From the NCBI GenBank assembly GCA_964473865.1, contig CAYYQN010000006.1:84639-148638 (forward strand): a DNA stretch of 64,000 nt, given 5' to 3'. Positions 53,091-60,362 of the stretch are shown here, in pieces. The notes under the pieces were generated by a model that was not told the DNA's origin, did no database searches, and saw only the letters and a list, made by a program, of their open reading frames with translations. How positions within the stretch are numbered: the first letter of the stretch is position 1; each line of letters opens with the position of its first letter. Position numbers and translations under genes: made by a program. This DNA is from CAIMUX01 sp964473865 (GTDB lineage: Bacteria; Eisenbacteria; RBG-16-71-46; CAIMUX01).

Positions 53091-54245
53091 GTGCGATTCC
53101 GGGGTTGGGATCCACTTGCCATCGGTGTGCTTGCCTGCCTGCTGGTGGCTGCGAGGCCGGCCGGCGCGTTCGTGGGCACGGCGCGCGGGCACGTGGGGCT
53201 GATCGACACGAACAGCAAGGCGTACGGGTTCAGCTCGTTTTCCGGACAATGGACCACGGTCACCCTGTCCGGCCCGGCCCAGACGAGGCTCGCCGCCGAC
53301 TACCTCGGCTATCTGCGCACGGCGGAGCGGCTGTACTGCTACAACTCGACCAACGACCACTGGTACAGCACGGCCTACACCGGGCAGGTGCGCGGCGAAT
53401 GTCTGTGCGGCGCTACCGCCGTGGTCTGGACGACCACACGCATGCATGCCATCGCCTCGATCTGGGCGATCTGGCGCTCCCTACCGTTCCAGCCGGACGA
53501 GACTCCTTTGGGCGGCGGCTCGGCCAGCAGCTTCGGCCTGTTCTGGACGAACAAGCGGGGATACGCGTTCCACTCGGCCAGCGGGACCTGGATGCCACAG
53601 CCGGTCGGGGCCAGGTCCATCTGCGGCCTCGCGAATGACGGTTTCGGGCTTCTATGGAATGACGAGGCGGCGTTCTCCTACGACCCCACGCCGGGCGGAT
53701 GGATGACCCTCGATCTCGGGGAGATGGAGGGCATCAGCGCCGCCGGCGGCGGCAGCGTGGGACTCGTCTGGGGAGGGAGCCGGGCCCAGGCCTACAGCGG
53801 CACACTCGACACCTGGAACCTGTTCGACAATACGGAGCCCTATCTGGGCGGTGCCGCCGGCGGTGACGTCGCCATTCTGTGGGACACTTCCCGGGCGCAC
53901 TGCTACAACGCCGAGTCGGACACGTGGAGTTCGGTGACTCTGCTGGTGGACCCGGCCGGCCTCGGGGACCTCACCGGCGCGGGCGCCTTCTTCATCCGGC
54001 CGAATCCGAGCATGGGTGCAGTCACCTTCGGCCTGCCGGCTCCGGGCACTTGGAAGGTCGAGATCTACGACGTGAACGGCGCAATGATCCGGCGTCTGGA
54101 AACGAAGACGCGGGAGCCGGGCGAGCTGCTCCACTGGGATGGGCTCGACACGGAGCAACACCCGGTTGCGGCCGGCACCTACTGGGCACGCGCGGAGTCG
54201 GAGTCGAAGCAGGTGGAAGCCCGGCGGCTCGTCGTTCTGCACTGA
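53091..54245 (+). CDS. Secreted beta-propeller-like protein with FlgD-like C-terminus
   Basis: 384 residues from a GTG with GGGAGGGG upstream; a signal peptide (AIGVLACLLVAARPAGAF) follows at once, which supports this start over longer frames. Residues 30-290 hold about six repeats of roughly 45 residues of the form SxxxxAYxFxSxSGxWxxxxL, for example NKRGYAFHSASGTWMPQPV and TSRAHCYNAESDTWSSVTL, resembling Kelch or tectonin blades. The last 75 residues are a FlgD-like Ig module (VEIYDVNGAMIRRLETKT; PVAAGTYWARAESE). Probably a surface-exposed binding protein; no enzyme motif. Confidence 0.75.
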   Translation: MRFRGWDPLAIGVLACLLVAARPAGAFVGTARGHVGLIDTNSKAYGFSSFSGQWTTVTLSGPAQTRLAADYLGYLRTAERLYCYNSTNDHWYSTAYTGQVRGECLCGATAVVWTTTRMHAIASIWAIWRSLPFQPDETPLGGGSASSFGLFWTNKRGYAFHSASGTWMPQPVGARSICGLANDGFGLLWNDEAAFSYDPTPGGWMTLDLGEMEGISAAGGGSVGLVWGGSRAQAYSGTLDTWNLFDNTEPYLGGAAGGDVAILWDTSRAHCYNAESDTWSSVTLLVDPAGLGDLTGAGAFFIRPNPSMGAVTFGLPAPGTWKVEIYDVNGAMIRRLETKTREPGELLHWDGLDTEQHPVAAGTYWARAESESKQVEARRLVVLH

Positions 54246-54285
54246 GGGCGCCCCTCGGCGCTCCTCTGCACCGTGGTTCCTGTTC

Positions 54286-54301
54286 CGCGGGGAGCCCCGC
54301 G
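54286..54301. terminator. Hairpin between convergent genes
   Basis: CGCGGG (54286-54291) pairs with CCCGCG (54296-54301) around GAGC. It lies between the ends of the propeller-like gene and the fumarase beta gene and could end transcription from both sides. The stem is short. Confidence 0.4.
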
Positions 54302-54319
54302 ACCTCCCCGATCGCGGGG

Positions 54320-54904
54320 CTATGCGGAACGCTGGTCGATGGAGGACAGGATCTCGCGCAGCTTCTCGCCCGACGCCTCGGCCAGGTCCCGGTGCAGGCT
54401 GGCTCCATGCGAGTCCATGGTGACCACGCAGGGGAAGTCGCGGACCTCGAACTCCCAGATCGCCTCCGGAGATCCGAACTCCATCAGGTGTACGCCGCGC
54501 ACACCGACGATGCGGGCGGCGAGTACCTGGGCGGCGCCGCCCACGGCATGGAGGTAGACGCAGCCGGTCTCGCGGCACGCCTCCAGGGTCTTGGTGCCCA
54601 TTCCGCCCTTGCCGATCACCCCGCGCAGGTGGAACTTGCGGATGATCTCGTGCTGGTACGGCTCCTCGCGAATCGATGTCGTGGGGCCGGCCGCCTTCAC
54701 CACCCAGGCGTCCCCGACCCGCACCACGACCGGGCCGCAGTGGTAGATGATGCCGTCGGCGAGATCCACCGGCGGCTGGTTTCCGTCGTACAGATACTTG
54801 TGGACAGAATCCCGGCCGGTGCGGACGAGGCCGCTGATCTCCACCAGATCTCCGACCCGCAGAGCGCGGATCTTCTCTTCGCTGAATGGTGCGTCCAGGC
54901 GCAT
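54320..54904 (-). CDS. Class I fumarate hydratase, beta subunit
   Basis: 194 residues, the usual length of the separate C-terminal subunit of Fe-S-dependent fumarases (and tartrate dehydratase). GDLVEISGLVRTGRDSVHK, GIIYHCGPVV, AAGPTTSIREEPYQ and GVIGKGGMGTKTLEAC are family signatures. VYLHAVGGAAQVLAARIVGV is typical. It pairs with the alpha subunit encoded just upstream on the same strand (10 bases) to interconvert fumarate and malate in the TCA cycle. AGGAGG precedes the ATG. Confidence 0.93.
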   Translation of the reverse strand: MRLDAPFSEEKIRALRVGDLVEISGLVRTGRDSVHKYLYDGNQPPVDLADGIIYHCGPVVVRVGDAWVVKAAGPTTSIREEPYQHEIIRKFHLRGVIGKGGMGTKTLEACRETGCVYLHAVGGAAQVLAARIVGVRGVHLMEFGSPEAIWEFEVRDFPCVVTMDSHGASLHRDLAEASGEKLREILSSIDQRSA

Positions 54905-54914
54905 GGCGGACCTC

Positions 54915-56222
54915 CTAGTACAACCAGTCCCGGATCGACCCGTCCGGTGTGAGGACCGCGCCCTGGCGGCGATAGGCCCAACACATGTATGAGATGCTGA
55001 CGAAGAACGAAGCGGGGAGGCGGTTCAACACGCCGATCTTGCAGCCGAGAAGCGTGGTCGCGCCCCCGAAACCCATCGGACCGATGCCGAGCCGGTTGGC
55101 CTCGTCCGTGACCCGCGCCTCCAGTGCCGCCAGCTCCGGGATCATGTTCGTGTCGTCGAGCGGGCGCAGCAGCTGCTCCTTGGAGTGCGCGTAGCCGGTG
55201 GCGCGATCGCCGCCGATGCAGACCCCGAGGATTCCCGGACCGCACCCCTTGCCCTGGGCCTGGTTCGTCGCGTCCAGGAGGCACTTCTCGACTCCCGCGA
55301 GGTTGCGGTCGGCTCCCAGCCGGGTGTCGGGAAGCGAATACTGGGTGCCCACGTTCTCGCAGCCGCCGCCCTTGAGGATCAGGCGCACCTCCAGGTTGGG
55401 TGCGCCCCATTGGTGGATGTGGAAGGTCGGAAAGCCGGGCCCCAGGTTGTTACCCGAGTTGCGGCCGGTCAACGAGTCGACGGAGTTCTGTCGAAGGTAT
55501 CCCTTGGCCGTAGCCTCGGCCACGGACTCGGTTGCCGCCCGGGTGATCTCGGTCTCGTCGAAGCCGCGGGGGGCCCGGATGAAAAAGAGGATGCTGCCCG
55601 TGTCCTGGCAGAGCGGCGCGCTGAGGTCGCGGGCCATCCCGATGTTCTCCTCGATCACGTCCATCGCCCAGGCCGCGTTGGATCCCGCCTCCTCGCGCGC
55701 GCGACCCGCCGTGATGGCGCGCACGACATCGGCCGGCAGCTCGGCCGAAGTGCGGCGCACGATCTCGAGGAAGCTCGCCCGAAGGTTCTTGGGATCGAAT
55801 CGGCCGGATGCGGGTGCGGGGCGGCGGCGTGCAGATGGACGCGCGGCGGCTCGCGCGGAGGCCGATGGAGAGACCCGCTTGGTCCGGGCGAGTCGCGGCT
55901 TCATACGCGCCGGCGTGGGAGGTCTCGCCGCCGCCCGGTCTGCCACCCGCGCGGGCGCTGACTTCGTCCTGCGTTTCGCCGCCTTCCGGCTCGCCGTTGC
56001 TTTCGGAACAGTGTGCTTGCGCATAGCGCGATCGGACTTGGGCACGGGGCCTCTTCCTGTCGTTGTACGCTTCGCTGCCCGAGCGGGCGCAGCGCGTCGG
56101 CCGGCTGGCTTCTTCGCCGTTCCGGGTTTCTTCGCCGCTCCGGTCTTCTTCGCCGCTCCGGTCTTCTTCGCCCCGGCCCGGCGCGCCGCCGGACGGGAGG
56201 CGGATTTCCTGCGATTCATCAT
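54915..56222 (-). CDS. Class I fumarate hydratase, alpha subunit, with lysine/alanine-rich N-terminal tail
   Basis: 435 residues against about 280-300 for normal alpha subunits. The catalytic part begins near residue 141 (FDPKNLRASFLEIVRR) and has the three [4Fe-4S] cysteine contexts LSAPLCQDTGSI, LKGGGCENVGTQYS and GKGCGPGILGVCIGGDRATG. Residues 1-140 are extremely basic: KKTGAAKKTGAAKKPGTAKKP repeats, then many Arg/Ala/Pro. This tail looks like the C-terminal tail of histone H1-like proteins and is not part of any fumarase. It is read in frame from an ATG with AGGAGAG upstream. A DNA- or RNA-bound fumarase is one reading; a solubility tail is another. Confidence 0.93.
   Translation of the reverse strand: MMNRRKSASRPAARRAGAKKTGAAKKTGAAKKPGTAKKPAGRRAAPARAAKRTTTGRGPVPKSDRAMRKHTVPKATASRKAAKRRTKSAPARVADRAAARPPTPARMKPRLARTKRVSPSASARAAARPSARRRPAPASGRFDPKNLRASFLEIVRRTSAELPADVVRAITAGRAREEAGSNAAWAMDVIEENIGMARDLSAPLCQDTGSILFFIRAPRGFDETEITRAATESVAEATAKGYLRQNSVDSLTGRNSGNNLGPGFPTFHIHQWGAPNLEVRLILKGGGCENVGTQYSLPDTRLGADRNLAGVEKCLLDATNQAQGKGCGPGILGVCIGGDRATGYAHSKEQLLRPLDDTNMIPELAALEARVTDEANRLGIGPMGFGGATTLLGCKIGVLNRLPASFFVSISYMCWAYRRQGAVLTPDGSIRDWLY
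56110..56175 (-). repeat. 18-base tandem repeats encoding the AAKK tail
   Basis: Units at 56110-56127, 56128-56145 and 56146-56163 plus part of a fourth, nearly identical (ttcttcgccgctccggtc). On the minus strand they encode KKTGAA/KKPGTA. They show that the basic tail grew by repeat expansion. Confidence 0.8.
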
Positions 56223-56359
56223 GGCGGGATCTCTCCTGGTGGGTTCGTGGACAGAACCACCGGATGATCCGCCCGCAAAAAAGGCGTGTCAAGGAGAGGG
56301 TGGCGACTCCGAACCGCGGTCCCGGCGGACGGGGCGTCGGATTCAGTGATCGCAGTCGG

Positions 56360-56995
56360 CTACGCGGCGCGGCGCTCGACTTCGGAGACGTGTTCGATCG
56401 CGATCTCCCGAAGCGGCGAGCGGATCTCCAGCACTGCCGGTCCGCCGAGCGCAAGCGGCAGGTCCAGCCAGCGCACAACCAGGGCTTCGTCGGGGTTCGT
56501 CAGGTGGCTGACGGCGCCGGCGGCGGCCTCGTCGAGCGGGAAGAAGAGACTGCACGAAGCCGGGGAACGATGGGGGGCGGCGAGCGGCCACGGGGCTTCC
56601 GGTTCCTGATCGTCGGAGAGCTCCATCTGGAGCCCCCACGTCCCGGGGGCGTTCTGGACCAGGCGGCACGGGCCTTCGCTCTCCAGAACGGGGTGCCAGC
56701 CCAGACGGTGCGACAGGATTGCCAGGAGCTTGATGCCGAAGCCCGAGGCCACCAGCACCGACGCGAAGCAGCCAACCGCGCCGACAGCGAGAGCCAGGAC
56801 TCGGAGAGTCGAGCCGGAGTCTCCCGGGAGTCGAATCCAGGACCGCGCCGAGGCGTCCGACAAGGCGAGAGTCGCGGCCGCGCCGAAGGCAAATGCCAGC
56901 GCCAGCCCCGTGGCAGACCCGATGAGACACGGCGTGAGCCGGGGCGGCTGGAGGGCGAACACGCAGGGGCGGTGGAGGTAGAGCCGGGTCGTCAT
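56360..56995 (-). CDS. Membrane protein of unknown function
   Basis: 211 residues from an ATG (MTTRLYLHRP) without a clear ribosome binding site. Two hydrophobic segments occur: CLIGSATGLALAFAFGAAATLAL near residues 23-45 and LRVLALAVGAVGCFASVLVA near residues 63-83. A soluble domain of about 120 residues follows, with GWHPVLESEGPCRLVQNAPG, probably beta-rich. No family is recognised. It lies between the fumarase and a Cys-rich secreted protein gene, all on the minus strand, but spacings are large. Confidence 0.65.
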   Translation of the reverse strand: MTTRLYLHRPCVFALQPPRLTPCLIGSATGLALAFAFGAAATLALSDASARSWIRLPGDSGSTLRVLALAVGAVGCFASVLVASGFGIKLLAILSHRLGWHPVLESEGPCRLVQNAPGTWGLQMELSDDQEPEAPWPLAAPHRSPASCSLFFPLDEAAAGAVSHLTNPDEALVVRWLDLPLALGGPAVLEIRSPLREIAIEHVSEVERRAA

Positions 56996-57131
56996 ACCAT
57001 TCGTATCGGCGGCCCGGCCGCCCGTCTGCACCGGGAATTCGGCTCGCCCGGGGTCGCGGGCCTTGATGCCCCGCGCCTCTCGACCGATGGCACTCCGCAC
57101 CCGGCTGGCCGGGCGCTTCACGGGGGGCCGG

Positions 57132-58238
57132 CTAGGGCCGGTACAGCGTCTTCAGCGATCCCCAGGTCGTTTCGACCCGGGTGAAGTCACACGGAGTCGG
57201 CAGGCAGCTGACCCCCTCGCCCATGAAGAGGCCGCTGGCGTCAATGCACTCATCCCACTTGAGCAGCCGGCAATCGGTGAGGATGCAGCAAGCGCCGGAG
57301 CCTGGCTCACAAGGGTTGGGGCTGCAGAAGGTGTTGTCCCCAAGATAGGTACGCCCGGGGTAGAGCGCGCAGCCGGACTCGGTCTGAAGCGTACACTGCC
57401 CGGAGCTGCTGCAGCAGGCCCCGGTCGCCTCCTCGTCGGACATCGGGTTGAACCCCTTGACTCCAAAGCCGAGCATCCCGTAGCCGGCGATTTCGTCTTC
57501 TTCGTTGGGTACCGAATCGTCCACCATGATTCCGGTGTGACGCGGGTGCTCGACCAGCTTGACCGTTTGCCCGGGATAGGCGTACCCGCAGAACCAGTAG
57601 ATCTCATTGATGCGGCGGGTCAGGGGCTCGGACCAGGCGATGCCGGTGCCGGAGCCGGAGGAGGGCCAGTTGTTGTCCGGCACCTCCAGACTGATCTCGC
57701 CGGACGGACCCCATCGAACCGGTTCCACCCTCGAGCTGGACAGTTCTATGCCGAACTCAATCCCCTTGAGCCTCGGCGAGGCGAAATCGTCAAAGGCGGC
57801 GAGGATGAAGTAGACGACCCCCTGCTCGTCGCCCGGCACCTGGATCACCGCGTCCTTGGCGTCGTAGAGCTGGGCGTACCCATTGAAGTCGCCGTCCCCG
57901 CTGAATTGGAGCGTCTCGTCACAGTGAAGGATGAGCATGCCGCCACGGTTCGGTCCGGCGAACGCGGCATCCGAGGCTGGGAACACTACGAGAGCGAGCA
58001 GCAGCATTGCCGCCCTGAGAGGAGACCGCCGCCCGGCGAGGAACGGTCGCCTGGAGATCCGGGGCGGCTGGCCGGGACCGCAACCTTCGAGGGGAGTACG
58101 CGTTCCCGCCAGGAACACCCGCTCCGGTGGGCGCGGTGACGAGACTGGCGATGCGGGAGCAGGCCTTTGCCCGGCCTGGCGCGGTCGCCGCCGGCGATCC
58201 CTTGATGGACGCTCCCGGATCTGACTGTCCCTGAGCAC
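57132..58238 (-). CDS. Secreted Cys-rich protein with C-terminal WGxxKxxYR motif
   Basis: 368 residues from a GTG with CGGAGG five bases upstream. A hydrophobic signal (AAMLLLALVVFPASDAAFAG) lies unusually far in (about residue 76-95); an ATG at residue 78 would give a normal signal peptide but has no ribosome binding site. Residues 100-265 are beta-rich (LILHCDETLQFSGDGDFNGY) with Asp/Asn loops. Two Cys-rich GACC repeats follow (TGACCSSSGQCTLQTESGC and GSGACCILTDCRLLKWDEC). The end, FTRVETTWGSLKTLYRP, matches TERTSWGQIKNIYR at the end of the 51049 protein. It is probably a surface protein of the same export class. Confidence 0.8.
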   Translation of the reverse strand: MLRDSQIRERPSRDRRRRPRQAGQRPAPASPVSSPRPPERVFLAGTRTPLEGCGPGQPPRISRRPFLAGRRSPLRAAMLLLALVVFPASDAAFAGPNRGGMLILHCDETLQFSGDGDFNGYAQLYDAKDAVIQVPGDEQGVVYFILAAFDDFASPRLKGIEFGIELSSSRVEPVRWGPSGEISLEVPDNNWPSSGSGTGIAWSEPLTRRINEIYWFCGYAYPGQTVKLVEHPRHTGIMVDDSVPNEEDEIAGYGMLGFGVKGFNPMSDEEATGACCSSSGQCTLQTESGCALYPGRTYLGDNTFCSPNPCEPGSGACCILTDCRLLKWDECIDASGLFMGEGVSCLPTPCDFTRVETTWGSLKTLYRP

Positions 58239-58348
58239 GTTACCTCCGAGGCCCGAGCCGCGAACGGGCGCGGCCTCGGCTAGATCTTACCACCCAGACC
58301 GGATCTGGTTCGGAACAACGGCTCCCAGTCCGCCGCGCCCAGTGCGGT

Positions 58349-59329
58349 TCACCGTACGCCGATGGCCCCGCGGACCTCCTCCATCGTCTTCTCTGCCCGC
58401 AGCTTGGCCTGCGACGCGCCGTGTTCCAGGATCTCTTCGACCATTCCCGGCTTCGCCTCGAGCGCGGCGTCGCGTTCGCGGATCGGATCGAGGGCGGCGG
58501 TCAGGGATCGGTGCAGCATCTTCTTGCAGTCGACGCAGCCGATTCCGGCGACCCGGCACTCCCGGTCCACGGTTGCGATCGTCTCGGCATCGGAGAAGTT
58601 CCGGTGCAGGGAGAAGATGTTGCAGATCTCGGGGTTGCCCGGGTCGGAGCGGCGCTTGCGGTTCTCATCGGTCACGGCGGGCGCGAGCTTCTTCCAGGTC
58701 TCTTCCGGCGTCTCCAAGAGGCCGATGTAGTTGCCCAGCGACTTGCTCATCTTGGCTTTGCCGTCCAGCCCGAGGATGCGGGCCCCGTCCTTCGGCACCA
58801 GGTGGGCCGGTTCGGGGAAGACTTCGCCGAACCGGGCGTTGAACTTGCGCGCGACCTCGCGAGTCAGCTCGATATGCTGGATCTGGTCTTCCCCCACCGG
58901 CACCGCCACCGCCTTGTAGAGCAGGATGTCGGCGGCCTGGAGGACCGGGTAGGTGAACAGCCCCGCGTTGATGTTGTCCTCGTTCTGCCGGCTCTTCTCC
59001 TTGAACTGGGTCATGCGGGAGAGGTCTCCCATCGGAGTCACGCTGCTCAGGATCCAGGCCAGCTCGGTGTGCTCGGGGACCCGGGACTGGACGAAGAGAA
59101 GGCACCTTTCCGGGTCGAGGCCGGCGGCGATGTTCACCCGGGCGGCATCGATGGTGCGCTGCCGCATGCTGGCGGCGTCGTACGCGATCGTGATGGCGTG
59201 GTAGTCGACGATGCAGAAGACTCCGTCATAGGCATCGAGCAGGCGAACCCAGTTCCGGATGGCGCCGCAGTAGTTCCCGATGTGGATTGTGCCCGTGGGC
59301 TGGATACCGCTGAAGAGTGGCGGCTTCAT
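58349..59329 (-). CDS. trpS: Tryptophan-tRNA ligase
   Basis: 326 residues, the usual TrpRS length. The HIGH-type motif appears as GIQPTGTIHIGNYCGAI (residues 8-24) and the KMSKS motif as GKAKMSKSLGNYIGLL near residue 195. QFKEKSRQNEDNINAGLFTYPVLQAADILLY is the tryptophan-specific core. It charges tRNA-Trp in the cytoplasm. GAGAGGAG lies upstream of the ATG. The gene downstream of a hairpin terminator is likely read from its own promoter; no T-box leader was seen in the 110-base gap. Confidence 0.97.
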   Translation of the reverse strand: MKPPLFSGIQPTGTIHIGNYCGAIRNWVRLLDAYDGVFCIVDYHAITIAYDAASMRQRTIDAARVNIAAGLDPERCLLFVQSRVPEHTELAWILSSVTPMGDLSRMTQFKEKSRQNEDNINAGLFTYPVLQAADILLYKAVAVPVGEDQIQHIELTREVARKFNARFGEVFPEPAHLVPKDGARILGLDGKAKMSKSLGNYIGLLETPEETWKKLAPAVTDENRKRRSDPGNPEICNIFSLHRNFSDAETIATVDRECRVAGIGCVDCKKMLHRSLTAALDPIRERDAALEAKPGMVEEILEHGASQAKLRAEKTMEEVRGAIGVR

Positions 59330-59379
59330 CGCGCGATCTCCTCTCTCTGGCCGGATCGGCTGCCATCCGGGTGGTGAAA

Positions 59380-59408
59380 CGGCCCGGCCCTCGCGGGGGA
59401 CCGGGCCG
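59380..59408 (-). terminator. Hairpin terminator after the histone-like gene
   Basis: CGGCCCGG (59380-59387) pairs with CCGGGCCG (59401-59408), and inner CCC/GGG extends the stem. It lies 30 bases beyond the stop of the histone-like gene and before trpS on the same strand. There is no T-run. Confidence 0.6.
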
Positions 59409-59439
59409 CCTCGGCCTCGCGGCGCGGGGACCGGTGCGG

Positions 59440-60057
59440 CTAGACCGCCGCCTGCACCGCCTTCTTCATCTTATTGAACTTCCGGAGGCTGACCTCGGGA
59501 TAGTACTTCAGCACCACCTCGGTCAGAGCCTCGAAGAATCCGCCCTTGGCCCGGGCGGCGGGGCGCGCAACCCGGCGCCCGGCCTTGCGCCGGCGCCGCC
59601 GGCGCACCACCGGCGCGGCCGCTTGATCGGACATGATCGGCAGGGCCGGAGCGCGACGCGCGCGGCGTCGCACGGTTTTCCTGGCGGGGCGCCGGGCGGC
59701 CGGCCGGCCGGCCTTCTTCACCGCCTTGCGGGCGACCTTCCGGGCCGTCTTCCGGGCGCCCTTCCGCGCGGTCTTTCGGGCGGTCTTTCGGGCGGCCTTC
59801 TTCTTCGCCTTCGGCTTGGGCCCGCTGCGTAGCGGGGCCACGAGGATCTTCGCGCCCTTCCGGCGGCCGCGGCTGATGCCGGCCTTGCGGGCCTTGTTGT
59901 TCACCGTGGGAAGCGAGACTCCGTGCTTGGCGGCGATCTCGCGGTAGCTCAGGACGCCGGCCTTGATGTCCGCGATGATGGCTTTCTCGCGTTTGACCAT
60001 CTCGGCCGGAGTCAGGCGGGCCTTGCGGGCGCCTTTCCGAGACTTCCTGGTGATCAT
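59440..60057 (-). CDS. Histone H1-like basic protein with N-terminal HTH
   Basis: 205 residues. ATG with AAGGAG upstream. Residues 1-60 have a helix-turn-helix (LSYREIAAKHGVSLPTVNNK). Residues 65-125 are a Lys/Ala/Arg tail with KKAARKTARKTARKGARKTA repeats, as in bacterial H1-like (Hc1/HctB or AlgP) nucleoid proteins. Residues 125-168 are Arg-rich. A conserved-looking C-terminal domain ends it (GGFFEALTEVVLKYYPEVSL). It probably binds DNA without much specificity and compacts it, with the HTH giving some targeting. It lies divergently from top6B, sharing a 305-base promoter region. Confidence 0.88.
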   Translation of the reverse strand: MITRKSRKGARKARLTPAEMVKREKAIIADIKAGVLSYREIAAKHGVSLPTVNNKARKAGISRGRRKGAKILVAPLRSGPKPKAKKKAARKTARKTARKGARKTARKVARKAVKKAGRPAARRPARKTVRRRARRAPALPIMSDQAAAPVVRRRRRRKAGRRVARPAARAKGGFFEALTEVVLKYYPEVSLRKFNKMKKAVQAAV

Positions 60058-60164
60058 GGACTTTCTCCTTCCGTTCCCGTCTCCCTACGGAATCACGGTT
60101 CGATCGGGGGCTCCGATCCTTCACCGCGCGGTGCCCAAGGAGGGCGTTCCTGTATATGCGGCGG

Positions 60165-60193
60165 AGTATGGAGAGGCGGTCTCTCCGTGTCAA
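60165..60193 (-). promoter_or_regulatory. Promoter of the histone-like gene with an operator-like palindrome
   Basis: On the minus strand TTGACA (60193-60188) is perfect and CATACT (60170-60165) matches the -10 at four positions, with 17 bases between. The spacer is an inverted repeat: GGAGAG (60170-60175) and CTCTCC (60181-60186) around GCGGT. Confidence 0.65.
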
Positions 60194-60270
60194 CACAGTT
60201 TCGGGCTCCTCCGCCGCCGACCTGCCTGTACAGCCGCCAGATTAGACAGGGGGCCGCGCGGCGATCGCTG

Positions 60271-60306
60271 CTGACAGTGATGCCCGCGAGCTGTATGATC
60301 TCGCGG
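60271..60306 (+). promoter_or_regulatory. Promoter of top6B with a palindrome around the -10
   Basis: CTGACA (60271-60276, five of six) and TATGAT (60294-60299, five of six) lie exactly 17 bases apart, placing transcription start near 60306, 57 bases before the chosen ATG. The -10 is embedded in a perfect inverted repeat, CCGCGAG (60284-60290) and CTCGCGG (60300-60306), a likely operator. Confidence 0.7.
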
Positions 60307-60362
60307 TGTCCGACCCGGGCCGATCCGTACCGGGACAGGTGTTGCACAAGCGGAAGGAAGCC

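Larger units (their letters stand above)
60058..60362. other. Divergent promoter region between histone-like and topoisomerase VI genes
   Basis: 305 bases containing one promoter for each direction, both with palindromes (60165-60193 and 60271-60306). No gene is supported in it. Confidence 0.7.

Noticed and set aside
60306..60362. GTG at 60306 as start of top6B
   Set aside because: It coincides with the predicted transcription start and has no ribosome binding site, while the ATG at 60363 has GGAAGG upstream.
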